A stretch of DNA of 64,000 nucleotides from Candidatus Nitrosotalea bavarica (GCF_900167955.1 NZ_FUYK01000008.1:1-64000), one strand, 5' to 3'. Numbered from the stretch's first letter, positions 49,377 through 59,206 are shown. Program-made: numbers and translations. The notes: a model not told the origin generated them from the sequence alone.

Positions 49377-50849
49377 ATGAACATAAAAAATACCGCCATT
49401 CTCTTTATTGCAATACCTTTGGTCTTGGCTGCATTTACACATCTATGGAATCCAGTTGGGTTTCCAGATATCTTCTATGATGAGGGAGTTTACATGTACA
49501 GAGCAATGCATTTGATGTCTGGAGGTGGACTACAGATTGATTATTTTCATGATCATCCCTTCTTTGGGCAGCTATTCTTGGCAGGCATATTATCTTTAAC
49601 GGGATATCCAAATTCACTCCATCCCACAACTGATGCAAATTCAATACAGATGCTCTACCTTGTTCCGCGTGTATTGATGGGAATACTTGCAATCTTTGAT
49701 ACTTTTTTGATATACAAAATATCCGAGAGACGTTATTCCAAAAATGTCGCCCTGCTGGCATCTGTCATGTTTGCAGTAATGCCAATTACCTGGCTTACGC
49801 GGAGAATTTTACTAGATTCTATCTTATTGCCATTTTTGCTATCATCTATTTTATTTGCAATATACGCAAAAGATTCTAAAAATAAAAAATTACTTGTCAT
49901 ACTCTCTGGAATATTTCTTGGAATAGCACTATTTACAAAAGAGACGATGGCTGTCATGATTCCATTGATTGCAATCATGGTGTATCAGGGTGCCAAGAAT
50001 CGCAAAATGTTGGGACTGTGGTTGATTCCGGTGATTTTGATTCCTATGATCTGGCCAATCCAGAGTTTATCTGACAATCAATCTCACTTGTTTATTGGTG
50101 ATATTATATCCCAAGTACATAGACAAAATAATAATTTTGTCAACATATTGGAAAATTTCTTTTTCTTTGATCCTGTCTTGCTAATTTTAGGACTGGCTGG
50201 GATACTTTATGCTATACTAAAAAAAGACTCTGTAATTTTATTGTGGTTTGTTCCGTTTCTAGTATTTCTTGCCTCTGTAGGATATGCCCAGTATTTTTAC
50301 TGGATTCCAGTCTTGCCAGTTCTCTGTATTGCTGCAGCTAGATTCATCATAGATCTTTGTGCAAAAGCAAAAGAAAATTTTCGGCATATTGCTCCTTATG
50401 TTGTAATATCCTGTATAGGGATATTTGGATTGACAATGTCATTTTTCTTGATTAATTCAAATGTATCAGGCCAGTATGACGCTGCAGCATATGTTCTTCA
50501 AAATGTTCACAATAGTAATATTGAAAATGATCCAAACAACATAACAATTGTCTCTAGCCCAATTTACTCGTGGGTATTCCAGTACGTTTACCACATCAGT
50601 GACGTTTTACCAGATTATAGAGCCTTATTGTATTATCCTGCTCCCACAAGTCATGTTCTTTTAATTTCAGATCTTCACTTTACATCAAATCTAAACTCTG
50701 GAAAGCAACTTTCAGATTTATACTATAACACTACTGTGGTCAAAAAATTCCGGGGCGGAGTTTTAGATGAAAACCTTGGACAGTATCCATTTACTAGCAT
50801 GATTGTAAATTATGAAGGAAGTGAAGTTGAGATAAGGACAAGTAAATGA
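49377..50849 (+). CDS. GT39/PMT-like membrane glycosyltransferase
   Basis: The 490-residue protein has about ten transmembrane helices and an extracytoplasmic C-terminal domain of about 100 residues. Near residue 30 it has FYDEGVYMYRAMHLMSGGG, with the D-E pair expected for a GT-C active site, followed by YFHDHPFFGQLFLAGI, the characteristic H-D-H-P-x-x-x-x-x segment of this superfamily. It probably transfers a lipid-linked sugar to a protein or lipid. Donor and acceptor cannot be deduced. Confidence 0.85.
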   Translation: MNIKNTAILFIAIPLVLAAFTHLWNPVGFPDIFYDEGVYMYRAMHLMSGGGLQIDYFHDHPFFGQLFLAGILSLTGYPNSLHPTTDANSIQMLYLVPRVLMGILAIFDTFLIYKISERRYSKNVALLASVMFAVMPITWLTRRILLDSILLPFLLSSILFAIYAKDSKNKKLLVILSGIFLGIALFTKETMAVMIPLIAIMVYQGAKNRKMLGLWLIPVILIPMIWPIQSLSDNQSHLFIGDIISQVHRQNNNFVNILENFFFFDPVLLILGLAGILYAILKKDSVILLWFVPFLVFLASVGYAQYFYWIPVLPVLCIAAARFIIDLCAKAKENFRHIAPYVVISCIGIFGLTMSFFLINSNVSGQYDAAAYVLQNVHNSNIENDPNNITIVSSPIYSWVFQYVYHISDVLPDYRALLYYPAPTSHVLLISDLHFTSNLNSGKQLSDLYYNTTVVKKFRGGVLDENLGQYPFTSMIVNYEGSEVEIRTSK

Positions 50850-50898
50850 TAAAAAACATTAGTATTCTTTATAGCACGGAAAAAAGAGGCTATTGTTA

Positions 50899-51075
50899 AT
50901 GCCTTTTGATATTGACCGGACAATGCTTGTTTACCTTGGCATGATTACAGCTGGCATCTTTTTCATTGCGTACCCTCCTCCATATTATCTGGCTCTAGGT
51001 CTTGGACTGATTGTAGTAGGTGGGATATTGGTTCTTCATAAATCTAGAAAGAAGGAACTAGGTACGAAACTTTGA
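50899..51075 (+). CDS. Small membrane protein, two helices
   Basis: The protein has 58 residues from the ATG at 50899 (a TTG at 50893 adds two). Two hydrophobic helices lie at about residues 10-27 and 30-48, separated by a Pro-Pro-Pro-Tyr-Tyr turn, followed by a basic tail (HKSRKKEL). It follows the glycosyltransferase gene by 49 bp, probably in the same transcript. The 3' end overlaps the convergent 51058 gene by 18 bp. No family is recognised. Confidence 0.65.
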   Translation: MPFDIDRTMLVYLGMITAGIFFIAYPPPYYLALGLGLIVVGGILVLHKSRKKELGTKL

Positions 51076-51420
51076 TTGTGTCTTTAATTTTTCTGTTAAA
51101 CTACTAAATATCTCATTGTGGGAAACATCTGAGAAATTAACAGTTCCTCCTTCACGGATTATTTGTTTGTCAAACTTTTCCTTGATGGCAAATGTCACCG
51201 ATGAATAATGAATTCGTCCTTTGAGTTTCTCTTGCACTATAGCTTCAGTATCCGGAAATGTCGCAAAATGAAATGCTATTCCTCCTGCCCACAATATTGT
51301 TGGTATTCCACCACCGCCAGACCTTGCACCTGCTATAATCTGTGTAATCCAGTCTTCAAATTTCTGTTCCAGTACTTCATGAATGACAAGTTGCTTCCAT
51401 GGTTCAATTATAATTTCCAA
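51058..51420 (-). CDS. Hypothetical protein
   Basis: The 120-residue protein has an N-terminal helical region (EPWKQLVIHEVLEQKFEDW), a central glycine-rich loop (GARSGGGGIPTILWAGG) and a C-terminal region with strands. The GGGG loop could bind a phosphate or act as a hinge, but no P-loop signature is present. I do not recognise the family. It overlaps the end of the small membrane protein gene. Confidence 0.6.
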   Translation of the reverse strand: MEIIIEPWKQLVIHEVLEQKFEDWITQIIAGARSGGGGIPTILWAGGIAFHFATFPDTEAIVQEKLKGRIHYSSVTFAIKEKFDKQIIREGGTVNFSDVSHNEIFSSLTEKLKTQSKFRT

Positions 51421-51560
51421 ATGTAATTCAAAATCACGCTCAAGTTTTATTTAAGGAACTATGATTGTAATTATATCCACGGGCGATCTGGCAAAAATTA
51501 GGCGTCTTAAAGATGGATTTAAATACTATTCTGTTTTTTTGTTGATTAGGTAATTTAGAT

Positions 51561-51662
51561 ATGCAAGATTGGAGTCAAGCGGGCGTGTACATACCACTGA
51601 TGGTAGGATTAATTCCAGGATTCATTTACTGGTGTGTAATTACCGCAAAGAAACACAAGTAA
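51561..51662 (+). CDS. 33-residue membrane microprotein
   Basis: The frame encodes MQDWSQAGVYIPLMVGLIPG, then FIYWCVITAKKHK. It is one transmembrane helix with an aromatic-polar N terminus and a basic C terminus. A TTTAAATAC TATA-like site at about 51518-51526 lies 35-40 nt upstream. Such tiny single-helix subunits occur in respiratory and AMO-type complexes, but no family is recognised. Codon use (GCG GGC GTG TAC) is like well-expressed neighbours. Confidence 0.6.
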   Translation: MQDWSQAGVYIPLMVGLIPGFIYWCVITAKKHK

Positions 51663-51793
51663 ATCAACCAAATCTTTTATCTTCTTTTTATAATTTTGAG
51701 ATCCTAACGAAAGTTAGTAGAACCTTCTATACTAGGTTGTATAGATTATGAATGCAGTATATGATTAATGCCTTAATATCATTAAAAGTGGGT

Positions 51794-52825
51794 ATGAGAA
51801 ATGTAATTCTTTCTGGTATGTTGATTATAACATTATTTACACCAAACTTTGTTTGGGCTCAGGAGAATCTTCCCCTTTCCACAAATCTGGGAGTTGTAGT
51901 ACTTGATGCAACTGTTTACTCTCACAAGGCAATTAATGGTTCCACTATAGTATATGGCGAAGTTCAAAATAATCTCAGTTCTCCAGTTAATCGTGTAACT
52001 ATTGGTGTTACATTCATGGATGATAACTCTAACCAAATAGAATACAAGACTGGCTCGACACTTTTACAGGTAGTCCAGCCTGGAGGAATGGTTCCATTTT
52101 CAATGTCTTCAACTAAAGCAGATTCTTCCATTTCACAAATCCAGGTAAAAATTGCGGGTTTCCAGTCATCATCTGACAGACCACTATCACTAGTTGTCTC
52201 TCCTGGTTCTCTTCAAGTATCTAACAGCTTGATTGTTTCAGGTACTGTAACAAACAACGGGGCCCAAAAATCTACCAATACAATATTTTATTTAATTTCA
52301 TATGATGCATTTCAAAGAATAGTTGGCATTGGAGTTTCTTCTCCGGTTGATGTTGGCATTAATCAAAATTCCCAATTCAGTATTGTATCAGATTCTAGTC
52401 CCAAGGCAAAATCATACATGATTGTAGCAGAGTCTGATAGTTATCAATCAAAACTAACTCCTGTAACTGCTGTTCAAGTTTCATTGCCTGTTCTAGTAAG
52501 CAATACAACTGTCACTGGTCCTAATGATACATCGTTTAGTGCCATACCGGTAAATACTCCAGTAACTATATCCAGTAACGTAAATTATCTTCTCACTTCA
52601 ACACAATCGTTTGTCTATTATGTTCAAGTCAAACACTTTGGTGGACAAACAGCATTCATAGGAAAATATGAGGGAGTACTTGTTAGCTCTGACAATCAAA
52701 AAGTCTCTGTAAACTGGACTCCAAATGTAGCAGGTTCGTATTTTATAGAGACCTATGTGTGGGATTATGGTAATATTCCTCTGTCTTCATCAGTGCCATC
52801 AGTTAATCTAGTACTTGTTAGATGA
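51794..52825 (+). CDS. Secreted surface protein with immunoglobulin-like repeats
   Basis: From the ATG at 51794 the protein has 343 residues. A signal peptide (MRNVILSGMLIITLFTPNFV ending WAQ) precedes three strand-rich domains. The first has VYGEVQNNLSSPVNRVTIGV, a pattern of FxLYD-like domains; the second has SNSLIVSGTVTNNGAQKSTN; the third ends GSYFIETYVWDYG. The domains are probably Ig-like folds on the cell surface. No catalytic residues are visible. An upstream ATG at 51752 would add 14 residues to the signal region. Confidence 0.75.
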   Translation: MRNVILSGMLIITLFTPNFVWAQENLPLSTNLGVVVLDATVYSHKAINGSTIVYGEVQNNLSSPVNRVTIGVTFMDDNSNQIEYKTGSTLLQVVQPGGMVPFSMSSTKADSSISQIQVKIAGFQSSSDRPLSLVVSPGSLQVSNSLIVSGTVTNNGAQKSTNTIFYLISYDAFQRIVGIGVSSPVDVGINQNSQFSIVSDSSPKAKSYMIVAESDSYQSKLTPVTAVQVSLPVLVSNTTVTGPNDTSFSAIPVNTPVTISSNVNYLLTSTQSFVYYVQVKHFGGQTAFIGKYEGVLVSSDNQKVSVNWTPNVAGSYFIETYVWDYGNIPLSSSVPSVNLVLVR

Positions 52826-52851
52826 TAATATAGTAAATACAAATTGTTTCC

Positions 52852-53319
52852 ATGACTAGATTCAAACTTGTTGCAATGGGAGGTACGTTTGATATTGTAC
52901 ATAAAGGCCATCTGGAACTTCTCAAAGGCGCGTTTTCCATATCTGATAAAGTAATAATCGGTCTGACTAGTGACGAGTTTGCCAAAAAGAAAGGTAAAGA
53001 TCCTGAAAATGACTACTCCCAACGATACAAAACGCTAGAAAATATAATACGAGAAAACTTTGCAAATTCTAAATATCATATAGCAAAACTTGAAAGTGAT
53101 TTTGGACCGGCTGTGCTAGAAAAAGAGGTCGAGGCGTTAGTTGTAAGTGATGAGACCTCATCAAAGGGAATAGAGTTGAATAAATTAAGAGCTGCCAAGA
53201 ACTCTCCGCCTGTGGAGATAATAGTAATTCCACTAGTACTTGCAAAAGACGGCACTAGGATATCTACGACAAGAATCAAAAAGTCTGAGATTGATTCTGA
53301 TGGCAATATACTAAATTGA
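52852..53319 (+). CDS. coaD: Phosphopantetheine adenylyltransferase, archaeal type
   Basis: This enzyme makes dephospho-CoA from 4'-phosphopantetheine and ATP. The 155-residue nucleotidyltransferase has GGTFDIVHKGHLELLKGAF with the H-x-x-H-type ATP site at about residues 10-28, and the C-terminal GTRISTTRIKK replacing ISSTxIR of bacterial enzymes. Length fits the archaeal COG1019 group. The upstream surface protein is on the same strand with 26 bp between. Confidence 0.9.
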   Translation: MTRFKLVAMGGTFDIVHKGHLELLKGAFSISDKVIIGLTSDEFAKKKGKDPENDYSQRYKTLENIIRENFANSKYHIAKLESDFGPAVLEKEVEALVVSDETSSKGIELNKLRAAKNSPPVEIIVIPLVLAKDGTRISTTRIKKSEIDSDGNILN

Positions 53320-53399
53320 CAAATAACTTTTCAATCTTTGAGTCGTTTCCATAAAACTCTAGAATTTCTGATATATCATTGAAAGAACTCACAGATAGG

Positions 53400-53711
53400 A
53401 TGATGGGCAAAATGTCCTCAGATATTATAGGTCTAAAGGATGGTCTTGATCCTCAGAATATTGCATTTTGGTACAAAAAAGTAATAGCAGAGGCAAAAGA
53501 GATGGCACCACCGTGGCTAGTAGATAAGATTGGAGTAAAGCAAGATCCTATACTATATTTGAAATTTAATCTTGATATCTCAAAGCGAGCTGTTCGATAT
53601 CTGATGATGGCAATTGAAGACAATCTGGATGCCATGCCGTATACCACTAGATTGTATTTTCTCAAAGTACAAGAACTGGTTACTCAGGAAATGGACAAGG
53701 CTCTAGTCTAA
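53400..53711 (+). CDS. Small helical protein of unknown function
   Basis: The protein has 103 residues from the ATG at 53400. A TTG at 53379 would add seven residues, but a TATA-like GATATATCA at 53370-53378 lies 26 nt upstream of 53400, which favours the ATG. The sequence is helical with AEAKEMAPPWLVDKIGV and DILYLKFNLDISKRAVRYLM-type segments. I do not recognise a family. It converges with the 53714 gene, 2 bp apart. Confidence 0.62.
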   Translation: MMGKMSSDIIGLKDGLDPQNIAFWYKKVIAEAKEMAPPWLVDKIGVKQDPILYLKFNLDISKRAVRYLMMAIEDNLDAMPYTTRLYFLKVQELVTQEMDKALV

Positions 53712-53713
53712 AA

Positions 53714-53995
53714 CTATTCTTTAGTTATTTCTATTATATCTTCGATAACTTCGGTCTTGATAATTTTGTTTATGCCATCAATTACAGACTGGATAAAATC
53801 TGCAAATTCATCAGCTTGTGTTTTATCTCGGAATAAAACACTGTGTGCAGATTTATCCTTTAGAGATATAACAATCTCGTTTTCAATAATTTCTAAAATT
53901 CCACTGATGAAAATTTCATTATCGTCTTTGATGTATATCAGGCTGGCGAGTTTTTGTGCCTCGTAACTGTCTGCGCAGGTTATGTTTTTCTTCAT
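53714..53995 (-). CDS. Small hypothetical protein
   Basis: The 93-residue protein has a short strand region with DNEIFISGILEIIENEIVIS and a C-terminal helix ADEFADFIQSVIDGINKIIK. It begins 2 bp after the TrpRS gene stop on the same strand, so it is probably co-transcribed with trpS. No motif or membrane segment is recognised. Confidence 0.65.
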   Translation of the reverse strand: MKKNITCADSYEAQKLASLIYIKDDNEIFISGILEIIENEIVISLKDKSAHSVLFRDKTQADEFADFIQSVIDGINKIIKTEVIEDIIEITKE

Positions 53996-53997
53996 TT

Positions 53998-55113
53998 TTA
54001 TTCAAACATGAATTTATCTACTATATCTTTGGCTTTCTCTCTTCTATCTTGAAATTCTTTAAGAAATGGCTTTGTTGCATCTTTTAGGTTGCCCTTGCAT
54101 TCTCCGCAAAGCAATCCTCCGCTCTTGCACTTTCTTGCCCTTTCATCAGACTTTTTTTCAGTATCAAAAAAGTATCTCAAATACCAAAACACTGGACAGA
54201 TGGCAAAGTTTGCTCCAAGACTTTTCTGAAGTTCAACAGTAGGCTGACCCCCAGTAAAAGTACTATTAATTTTCTTGTCTACTGTTTTATCATCATCTGT
54301 TGTAAATATTGCAGTCTCTGGAATTGATGATGACATTTTTCCTTGCATTCCTAATCCTGGCAAGAACTTGGAGTGGATCTGCGCAGGCTTGGGGTATCCC
54401 ATCTTTTCTGCAATGTCTCTTGTAACTCTCCAGTATGGGTCCTGGTCTATTGCAGCGGGAATCAAAACTTGAGTTGGCTTGCCTTCTATTATTGATGGAA
54501 GAAAACATGGTGCTGCTTGAATTGGAGGAAATCCAATCATGCCAATATTTGTAGAATTTTCAAATCCAAATACTGCCTTTACAGTTGAAAAAGTAATTCG
54601 CTTTGCTATTTCAAGTGCTATAGGATAAATTCTCTTGATGTCTTTGGTATCAATTAGAATTTTGGTCTTTTTTGGATCAAATCCTATTGCTATGATATCT
54701 AAAATGTTCTCTTCAGTGAATTTTTTAACATCCTCCATTGACTTTTGGTCGCTGTAGAGAAACTTTTCATCATCAGTTAATTGGAATATTAATTTAACAT
54801 CAAACTTTTCTTGGAGATATTTTGTGAAAATCCAGGGTAGCAAGTGTCCCATGTGGATCTTTCCAGACGGACCTCTTCCTGTGTACAAGTAAAACTTGTT
54901 TCCCTTTTCATATTCTGTGATGATTTTATCCAAATCTCTGTGGCTAAAGAAATAACCCAGCTTTAGCATTGGATGAACTTCTCCAGTAATCTTTTCAATT
55001 CGTGCCTCTAATTCGGGTGAAATTTTTTCTGTGCCAAACTTTACCATGAGTTTATCATAGTCAATCTCTCCTTCTACGCTCCAAGGAGTTACGGTAAACT
55101 CTTCAGATGACAT
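53998..55113 (-). CDS. trpS: Tryptophanyl-tRNA synthetase
   Basis: This class I synthetase of 371 residues has the HIGH motif as GPSGKIHMGHLLPWIF at about residues 80-95 and the KMSKS motif as GKMSSSIPETAIF. The regions FQLTDDEKFLYSD and AAIDQDPYWRVTRDIAEKMG are typical of archaeal-eukaryotic TrpRS, which is longer than bacterial TrpRS. A zinc-like cysteine cluster CKSGGLLCGEC lies near the C terminus. It is divergent from pheS. Confidence 0.95.
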   Translation of the reverse strand: MSSEEFTVTPWSVEGEIDYDKLMVKFGTEKISPELEARIEKITGEVHPMLKLGYFFSHRDLDKIITEYEKGNKFYLYTGRGPSGKIHMGHLLPWIFTKYLQEKFDVKLIFQLTDDEKFLYSDQKSMEDVKKFTEENILDIIAIGFDPKKTKILIDTKDIKRIYPIALEIAKRITFSTVKAVFGFENSTNIGMIGFPPIQAAPCFLPSIIEGKPTQVLIPAAIDQDPYWRVTRDIAEKMGYPKPAQIHSKFLPGLGMQGKMSSSIPETAIFTTDDDKTVDKKINSTFTGGQPTVELQKSLGANFAICPVFWYLRYFFDTEKKSDERARKCKSGGLLCGECKGNLKDATKPFLKEFQDRREKAKDIVDKFMFE

Positions 55114-55159
55114 TCATGGTTTAGTTAGGTTAAGGTTTAAAAAGTCTTTTTGGCTTTTT

Positions 55160-56632
55160 GTGATAATGTCTCAAGTTCTGCATCCGATTGAACAAAAACT
55201 TCTCAAGACCTTGATTGTACAACAAAACTTGTCTCCTGAAGAACTTTGTGAAATTTCAAAACTTTCAATTGATCAGGTGCGACGTGGAATTGAATGGTTA
55301 AAGTTCAAAAATTTAGCAAGTGTAATAGAAACTGAGAAAAATTTTGTAACACTTGGCAAAAGAGGAACTGAAGCGCATGAGAAGGGTTTTCCTGAGAGAC
55401 AACTAGTGAACCATCTAAGGTCATTGCAAGGATACTCGTGTGAGATGAATGACGTTAAAAATTTACTACAAAATGAATTTGGTCCGGCTATTGCAAATGC
55501 CAAGAAAAATGGATGGGTTGAGATTGTAGAAAACAGAATTATGCTCAAAGGATATCATGATGTTACATCTGAGGAGAAGATTATCAAGACTGTATCAAAA
55601 AACCCATCTGGTGTTTCTGTAGATGAGTTGGACAAGGATGTAGTTGAATCGCTTAAAAAAAGACCCGAGTTTATTATTGTTAGTTCAAAAAAATCTGCAT
55701 TAGTTAGTCTTACTGAAAAGGGAATTGAATCTGCCAAGACAGTACAGGATACAATTGAATTTATAGCAGATGTGGAAGTGACATCCTCTACAGAACCAGA
55801 AGCTAAATCTGTTCGAGCAATAGATGTTGAAGCTACCGCTCCTACAGTATTTGCAGCAAAGAGCCACCCTCTACGAGATGTCATAGATGAAGTAAGAGAG
55901 ATATTTGTTAGTCTTGGATTTTCTGAAATTATTGGAAACAATGTACAGAGTAGTTTTTGGAACTTTGATGCTCTCTTTACACCACAAGACCATCCTGCAA
56001 GAGAGATGCAAGATACATTTTATCTCAAAGATATCAAGGCAAAAAATATCGCAAACCTTTCCCAGATAAAAAAAGTATCTGACGCACACAAAAAGGGCTG
56101 GAATTATCAGTGGCAAAGTGAAGAGGCAAAAAGACTAGTCCTACGAACGCATACTACATGTGTTACAATACGTGAACTTGCTGACAAAAAGCATGATGAA
56201 GCTAGATTATTTTCAATAGGACGAGTATTTAGAAATGAGAAACTAAGCTACAAGCATCTTGCAGAGTTTCATCAAGTAGAGGGAGTTGTAGTTGGCAAAA
56301 ATGTCACACTACGGGATTTAATGGGACTGCAGACTGAATTTTATCATAAAATGGGAATAAAGAAAATAAAATTCTGGCCGACATTTTTCCCGTATACAGA
56401 GCCGTCGTTGCAGTCCATGATATATAATGAAAAACTTGGCAAGTGGGTGGAACTCTTTGGAATGGGTATATTCAGACCAGAGGTAACACAACCGCTTGGA
56501 ATCAAAAATCCAGTACTTGCATGGGGTGGAGGAATTGAAAGAATCGCAATGCTGCGGTATGGTCTAACAGATGTAAGAGAGTTATATGAAAATAAATTTG
56601 GCTGGTTGAGGAGTGTACCAAAATGCCAGTAG
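55160..56632 (+). CDS. pheS: Phenylalanyl-tRNA synthetase alpha subunit
   Basis: This is the catalytic subunit of the heterotetrameric PheRS, 490 residues long. The N-terminal 230 residues are winged-helix and linker sequence of the archaeal-eukaryotic type (LDQVRRGIEWLKFK). The class II core has motif 2 as GRVFRNEKLSYKHLAEFHQVEG (key R and E residues) and motif 3 as LAWGGGIERIAMLRYG. The start could be either of two adjacent ATG codons at 55160 and 55166. It overlaps pheT by 10 bp. Confidence 0.96.
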   Translation: MIMSQVLHPIEQKLLKTLIVQQNLSPEELCEISKLSIDQVRRGIEWLKFKNLASVIETEKNFVTLGKRGTEAHEKGFPERQLVNHLRSLQGYSCEMNDVKNLLQNEFGPAIANAKKNGWVEIVENRIMLKGYHDVTSEEKIIKTVSKNPSGVSVDELDKDVVESLKKRPEFIIVSSKKSALVSLTEKGIESAKTVQDTIEFIADVEVTSSTEPEAKSVRAIDVEATAPTVFAAKSHPLRDVIDEVREIFVSLGFSEIIGNNVQSSFWNFDALFTPQDHPAREMQDTFYLKDIKAKNIANLSQIKKVSDAHKKGWNYQWQSEEAKRLVLRTHTTCVTIRELADKKHDEARLFSIGRVFRNEKLSYKHLAEFHQVEGVVVGKNVTLRDLMGLQTEFYHKMGIKKIKFWPTFFPYTEPSLQSMIYNEKLGKWVELFGMGIFRPEVTQPLGIKNPVLAWGGGIERIAMLRYGLTDVRELYENKFGWLRSVPKCQ

Positions 56633-58260
56633 TCGCATTATACTATAACAGAGTAAAACAAATTCTTGGAAAAAGCATTCCTAAAACAAAACTAATTGAG
56701 ACTTTACCGTTCATTGGGCTGGATATTGAAGATGAGACAACTGACCACATCAACGTAGAGTATAGTCCAAACAGACCAGACTATTCCACTGATTATGGTA
56801 TCATAACAGGTCTTCAAGGATTACTTGGAATTAAAACCGGAATGCCTGTGTTGAAAATCAAAAAAGGAAAATATTCTATCAAGGCTGATCCGTCTGTATC
56901 CAAAGTAAGATCATATGTTACAGCAATAGAGGCAAGAAATGGCAAGCTAGACGATGAAACTATAAGACAAATTATTACAATGCAAGAAGATCTTCATAAT
57001 GGACTGGGTAGAAGACGAAAGAAGGCATCTATTGGTATACATGATCTCGAAAAAATAAAATTTCCTTTATTGTATAAAACAGTAACACGTGAACATAGCT
57101 TTGTTCCTTTAGAATCGGATTTGTCCATGACTGTAAAGGAGATTCTAGACAAGACAGAGACTGGAAAAAAATACCGGCATATACTTGATGGACATGCCAA
57201 AATTCCAATTATAATAGATTCCGATGGGAAAACAATATCGCTTCCTCCTATATCTAACGCAAAACTAACAGAGATGAATACAAAGACTACCAATTTGCTA
57301 GTAGAAGTTACTGCAACTGATAAGATTGCTGCTGAAGGTGTGCTTGCAGTTATTGCAAATACTTTACAGATTGCAGGATTTGAGTTGTATTCTGTTAAAG
57401 TAACTGGAGCTGGAAATTCTACTCCTGTACTAAAATCTCGAGAACTAGTTTTAGAGCCTGAGCTTGTAAACAAGACTCTAGGGATTGAGATATCAAACTC
57501 TGTTATTGTAAAATCTTTGAGAAAAAGCAGACTTGATGCCAAGATGAGAGGTAAAAAAATTGTATGTACCATACCACGATATAGGACAGATATCTTTGGA
57601 GTGATGGACTTGGTAGAAGAAGTAGCTTTAGGTTATGGAATCCAAAATCTTGTACCTACCATGCCTGGTTCGGTTTCAGCTGGTGAGAGAAATGATATTA
57701 CAAAAACACTCGAAGCTTTACGCCAAACTATGATTGGCCTTGGGTATTTGGAAGTGATGAACTTTGAGCTTACTGGAAAAGAGATTCTATATGATAAGAC
57801 TGGTAGGGAGGATTCAAAAATCATATCTGTTGCAGATTCAAAAAGTCAGGAGCATATTATTTTGCGTGATATACTACTTCCTGGAATGCTTGAAGTCTTA
57901 TCAAGAAATATTCATGAATCCTATCCTCAGAAAATATTTGAGATTGGAACTGTATTTGAAAAAGACTCGCCAATTGTTGAAAGCATTCATCTGGCTTGTC
58001 TTTCAGCACACAAAGATGTCAACTATACAGAAATAAAATCTGTCTTACAGTCATTGCTAAAGACTGGACTTGATTTGACATGTAATACTGTACCACAAAA
58101 GGAAAAGATGTACGTTGATGGAAGAACTGCAAGTATTATGGTATATGGTAAAAAGTTTGGAACGCTTGGAGAGATTGATGGTAAAGTTTTGGAGAACTTT
58201 AAACTTAGAACGCCAGTAGCTGGGTTTGAGATTGATCTTTCTGGATTGGCGTTTGATTAG
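56623..58260 (+). CDS. pheT: Phenylalanyl-tRNA synthetase beta subunit
   Basis: PheT provides the editing and structural subunit of PheRS. The 545-residue length is that of the archaeal-eukaryotic beta subunit. The N-terminal B1 domain has PFIGLDIEDETTDHINVEYS and NRPDYSTDYGII, and the B3/B4 editing region has GRRRKKASIGIHDLEKI, the usual motif in these proteins. The class II-like core contains RTDIFGVMDLVEEVALGYG. It overlaps pheS, so the subunits are made in step. Confidence 0.95.
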   Translation: MPVVALYYNRVKQILGKSIPKTKLIETLPFIGLDIEDETTDHINVEYSPNRPDYSTDYGIITGLQGLLGIKTGMPVLKIKKGKYSIKADPSVSKVRSYVTAIEARNGKLDDETIRQIITMQEDLHNGLGRRRKKASIGIHDLEKIKFPLLYKTVTREHSFVPLESDLSMTVKEILDKTETGKKYRHILDGHAKIPIIIDSDGKTISLPPISNAKLTEMNTKTTNLLVEVTATDKIAAEGVLAVIANTLQIAGFELYSVKVTGAGNSTPVLKSRELVLEPELVNKTLGIEISNSVIVKSLRKSRLDAKMRGKKIVCTIPRYRTDIFGVMDLVEEVALGYGIQNLVPTMPGSVSAGERNDITKTLEALRQTMIGLGYLEVMNFELTGKEILYDKTGREDSKIISVADSKSQEHIILRDILLPGMLEVLSRNIHESYPQKIFEIGTVFEKDSPIVESIHLACLSAHKDVNYTEIKSVLQSLLKTGLDLTCNTVPQKEKMYVDGRTASIMVYGKKFGTLGEIDGKVLENFKLRTPVAGFEIDLSGLAFD

Positions 58261-58507
58261 CAATATCTTTTGTTCGTAAAATAACTGGTTTTAACTGGTC
58301 GAAGAAAATTTTTCTGATTTGATTGATAAACGGCCTATTTACACATGTACATGAAAATAATGTAGACAATGAAGCACGTAGACTTGGTTTCGGTATAGAA
58401 ATAGACGCACTTAATTCTAATAATTCCTAATGGGAAAAAGAAAATATGATCTAATTTGTATATTGTATCCTTAAGATTTATTAGAAATAACCATGGAAAA
58501 ATACTAG

Positions 58508-58816
58508 TTGCTTTTTGGAGTTTTAGCAGTACATAGTCCAGAATTATGCCCTTTACATAATAAGACCAGCAAAAAGATATTTCTGGAAGTTCAAAGAAAA
58601 ATCAAAGCAAATCAAAAAAAATTAAACATACTAAAAATAGTCGGTTTTTACGTCTCTGTCCTTGAGCATCAATGGATAATAATCCTAGATGCAAAGAACG
58701 CACATGACATAGAACAGTTGTGCATAACTGTAGGAATATCTGCAATGAGCACAGTCAAGATTGTTCCAATAAATGACTTTAACAAGGTAGTATCTAAAAT
58801 GCAATCAAGCCAGTAA
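58508..58816 (+). CDS. Small alpha/beta hypothetical protein
   Basis: The 102-residue protein uses a TTG at 58508. It starts LFGVLAVHSPELCPLHN and later has VGFYVSVLEHQWIIILDAK and AHDIEQLCITVGISAMS, a strand-helix-strand layout resembling small ferredoxin-like domains. No metal or catalytic motif is certain. The upstream 247-bp gap after pheT has no gene; a frame-like fragment at about 58330-58430 lacks a start. Confidence 0.6.
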   Translation: MLFGVLAVHSPELCPLHNKTSKKIFLEVQRKIKANQKKLNILKIVGFYVSVLEHQWIIILDAKNAHDIEQLCITVGISAMSTVKIVPINDFNKVVSKMQSSQ

Positions 58817-58873
58817 CATTGTTACTGAACAATGTATCACAACTCCTTATAGATTCTTAGACGTAGTTAGGGC

Positions 58874-59104
58874 ATGATGATAATTAGCAAGGAATCATTT
58901 GATCAAGTCTGGGTATCAAACAACTATGAAACCGTATTTTGCACAGACGAAGAAAAAGAACATTATTTCAGCTATTTGACCTCGAGAAAAGAAATCCCAA
59001 GAGGAATGAGCATTGTATTACTCAAAAAGAAATTAAACAGATTATACACCAAAGATGAAATAATGAATGCTTCTCCAGAAAAGCTCAGAGAAATGATAAA
59101 GTAA
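58874..59104 (+). CDS. Small charged hypothetical protein
   Basis: The 76-residue protein has two methionine starts at 58874 and 58877. It is charged and helical, with YETVFCTDEEKEHYFSYL and IPRGMSIVLLKKKLNRLY. No membrane segment, zinc motif or family is recognised. The next gene is about 100 bp downstream on the same strand. Confidence 0.55.
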   Translation: MMIISKESFDQVWVSNNYETVFCTDEEKEHYFSYLTSRKEIPRGMSIVLLKKKLNRLYTKDEIMNASPEKLREMIK

Positions 59105-59206
59105 AGAAAAGTTTTCCTTTAAACCCTTCAGCAATTTCCTCAAAAGCTTTTGAGTTGAACGATATGGCTTGAAAATCTTTAAGATTATAATACAAGACAT
59201 GACACT

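Noticed and set aside
58330-58430. Coding-like stretch after pheT
   Set aside because: An open stretch without a start codon in its frame; at most a decayed fragment.
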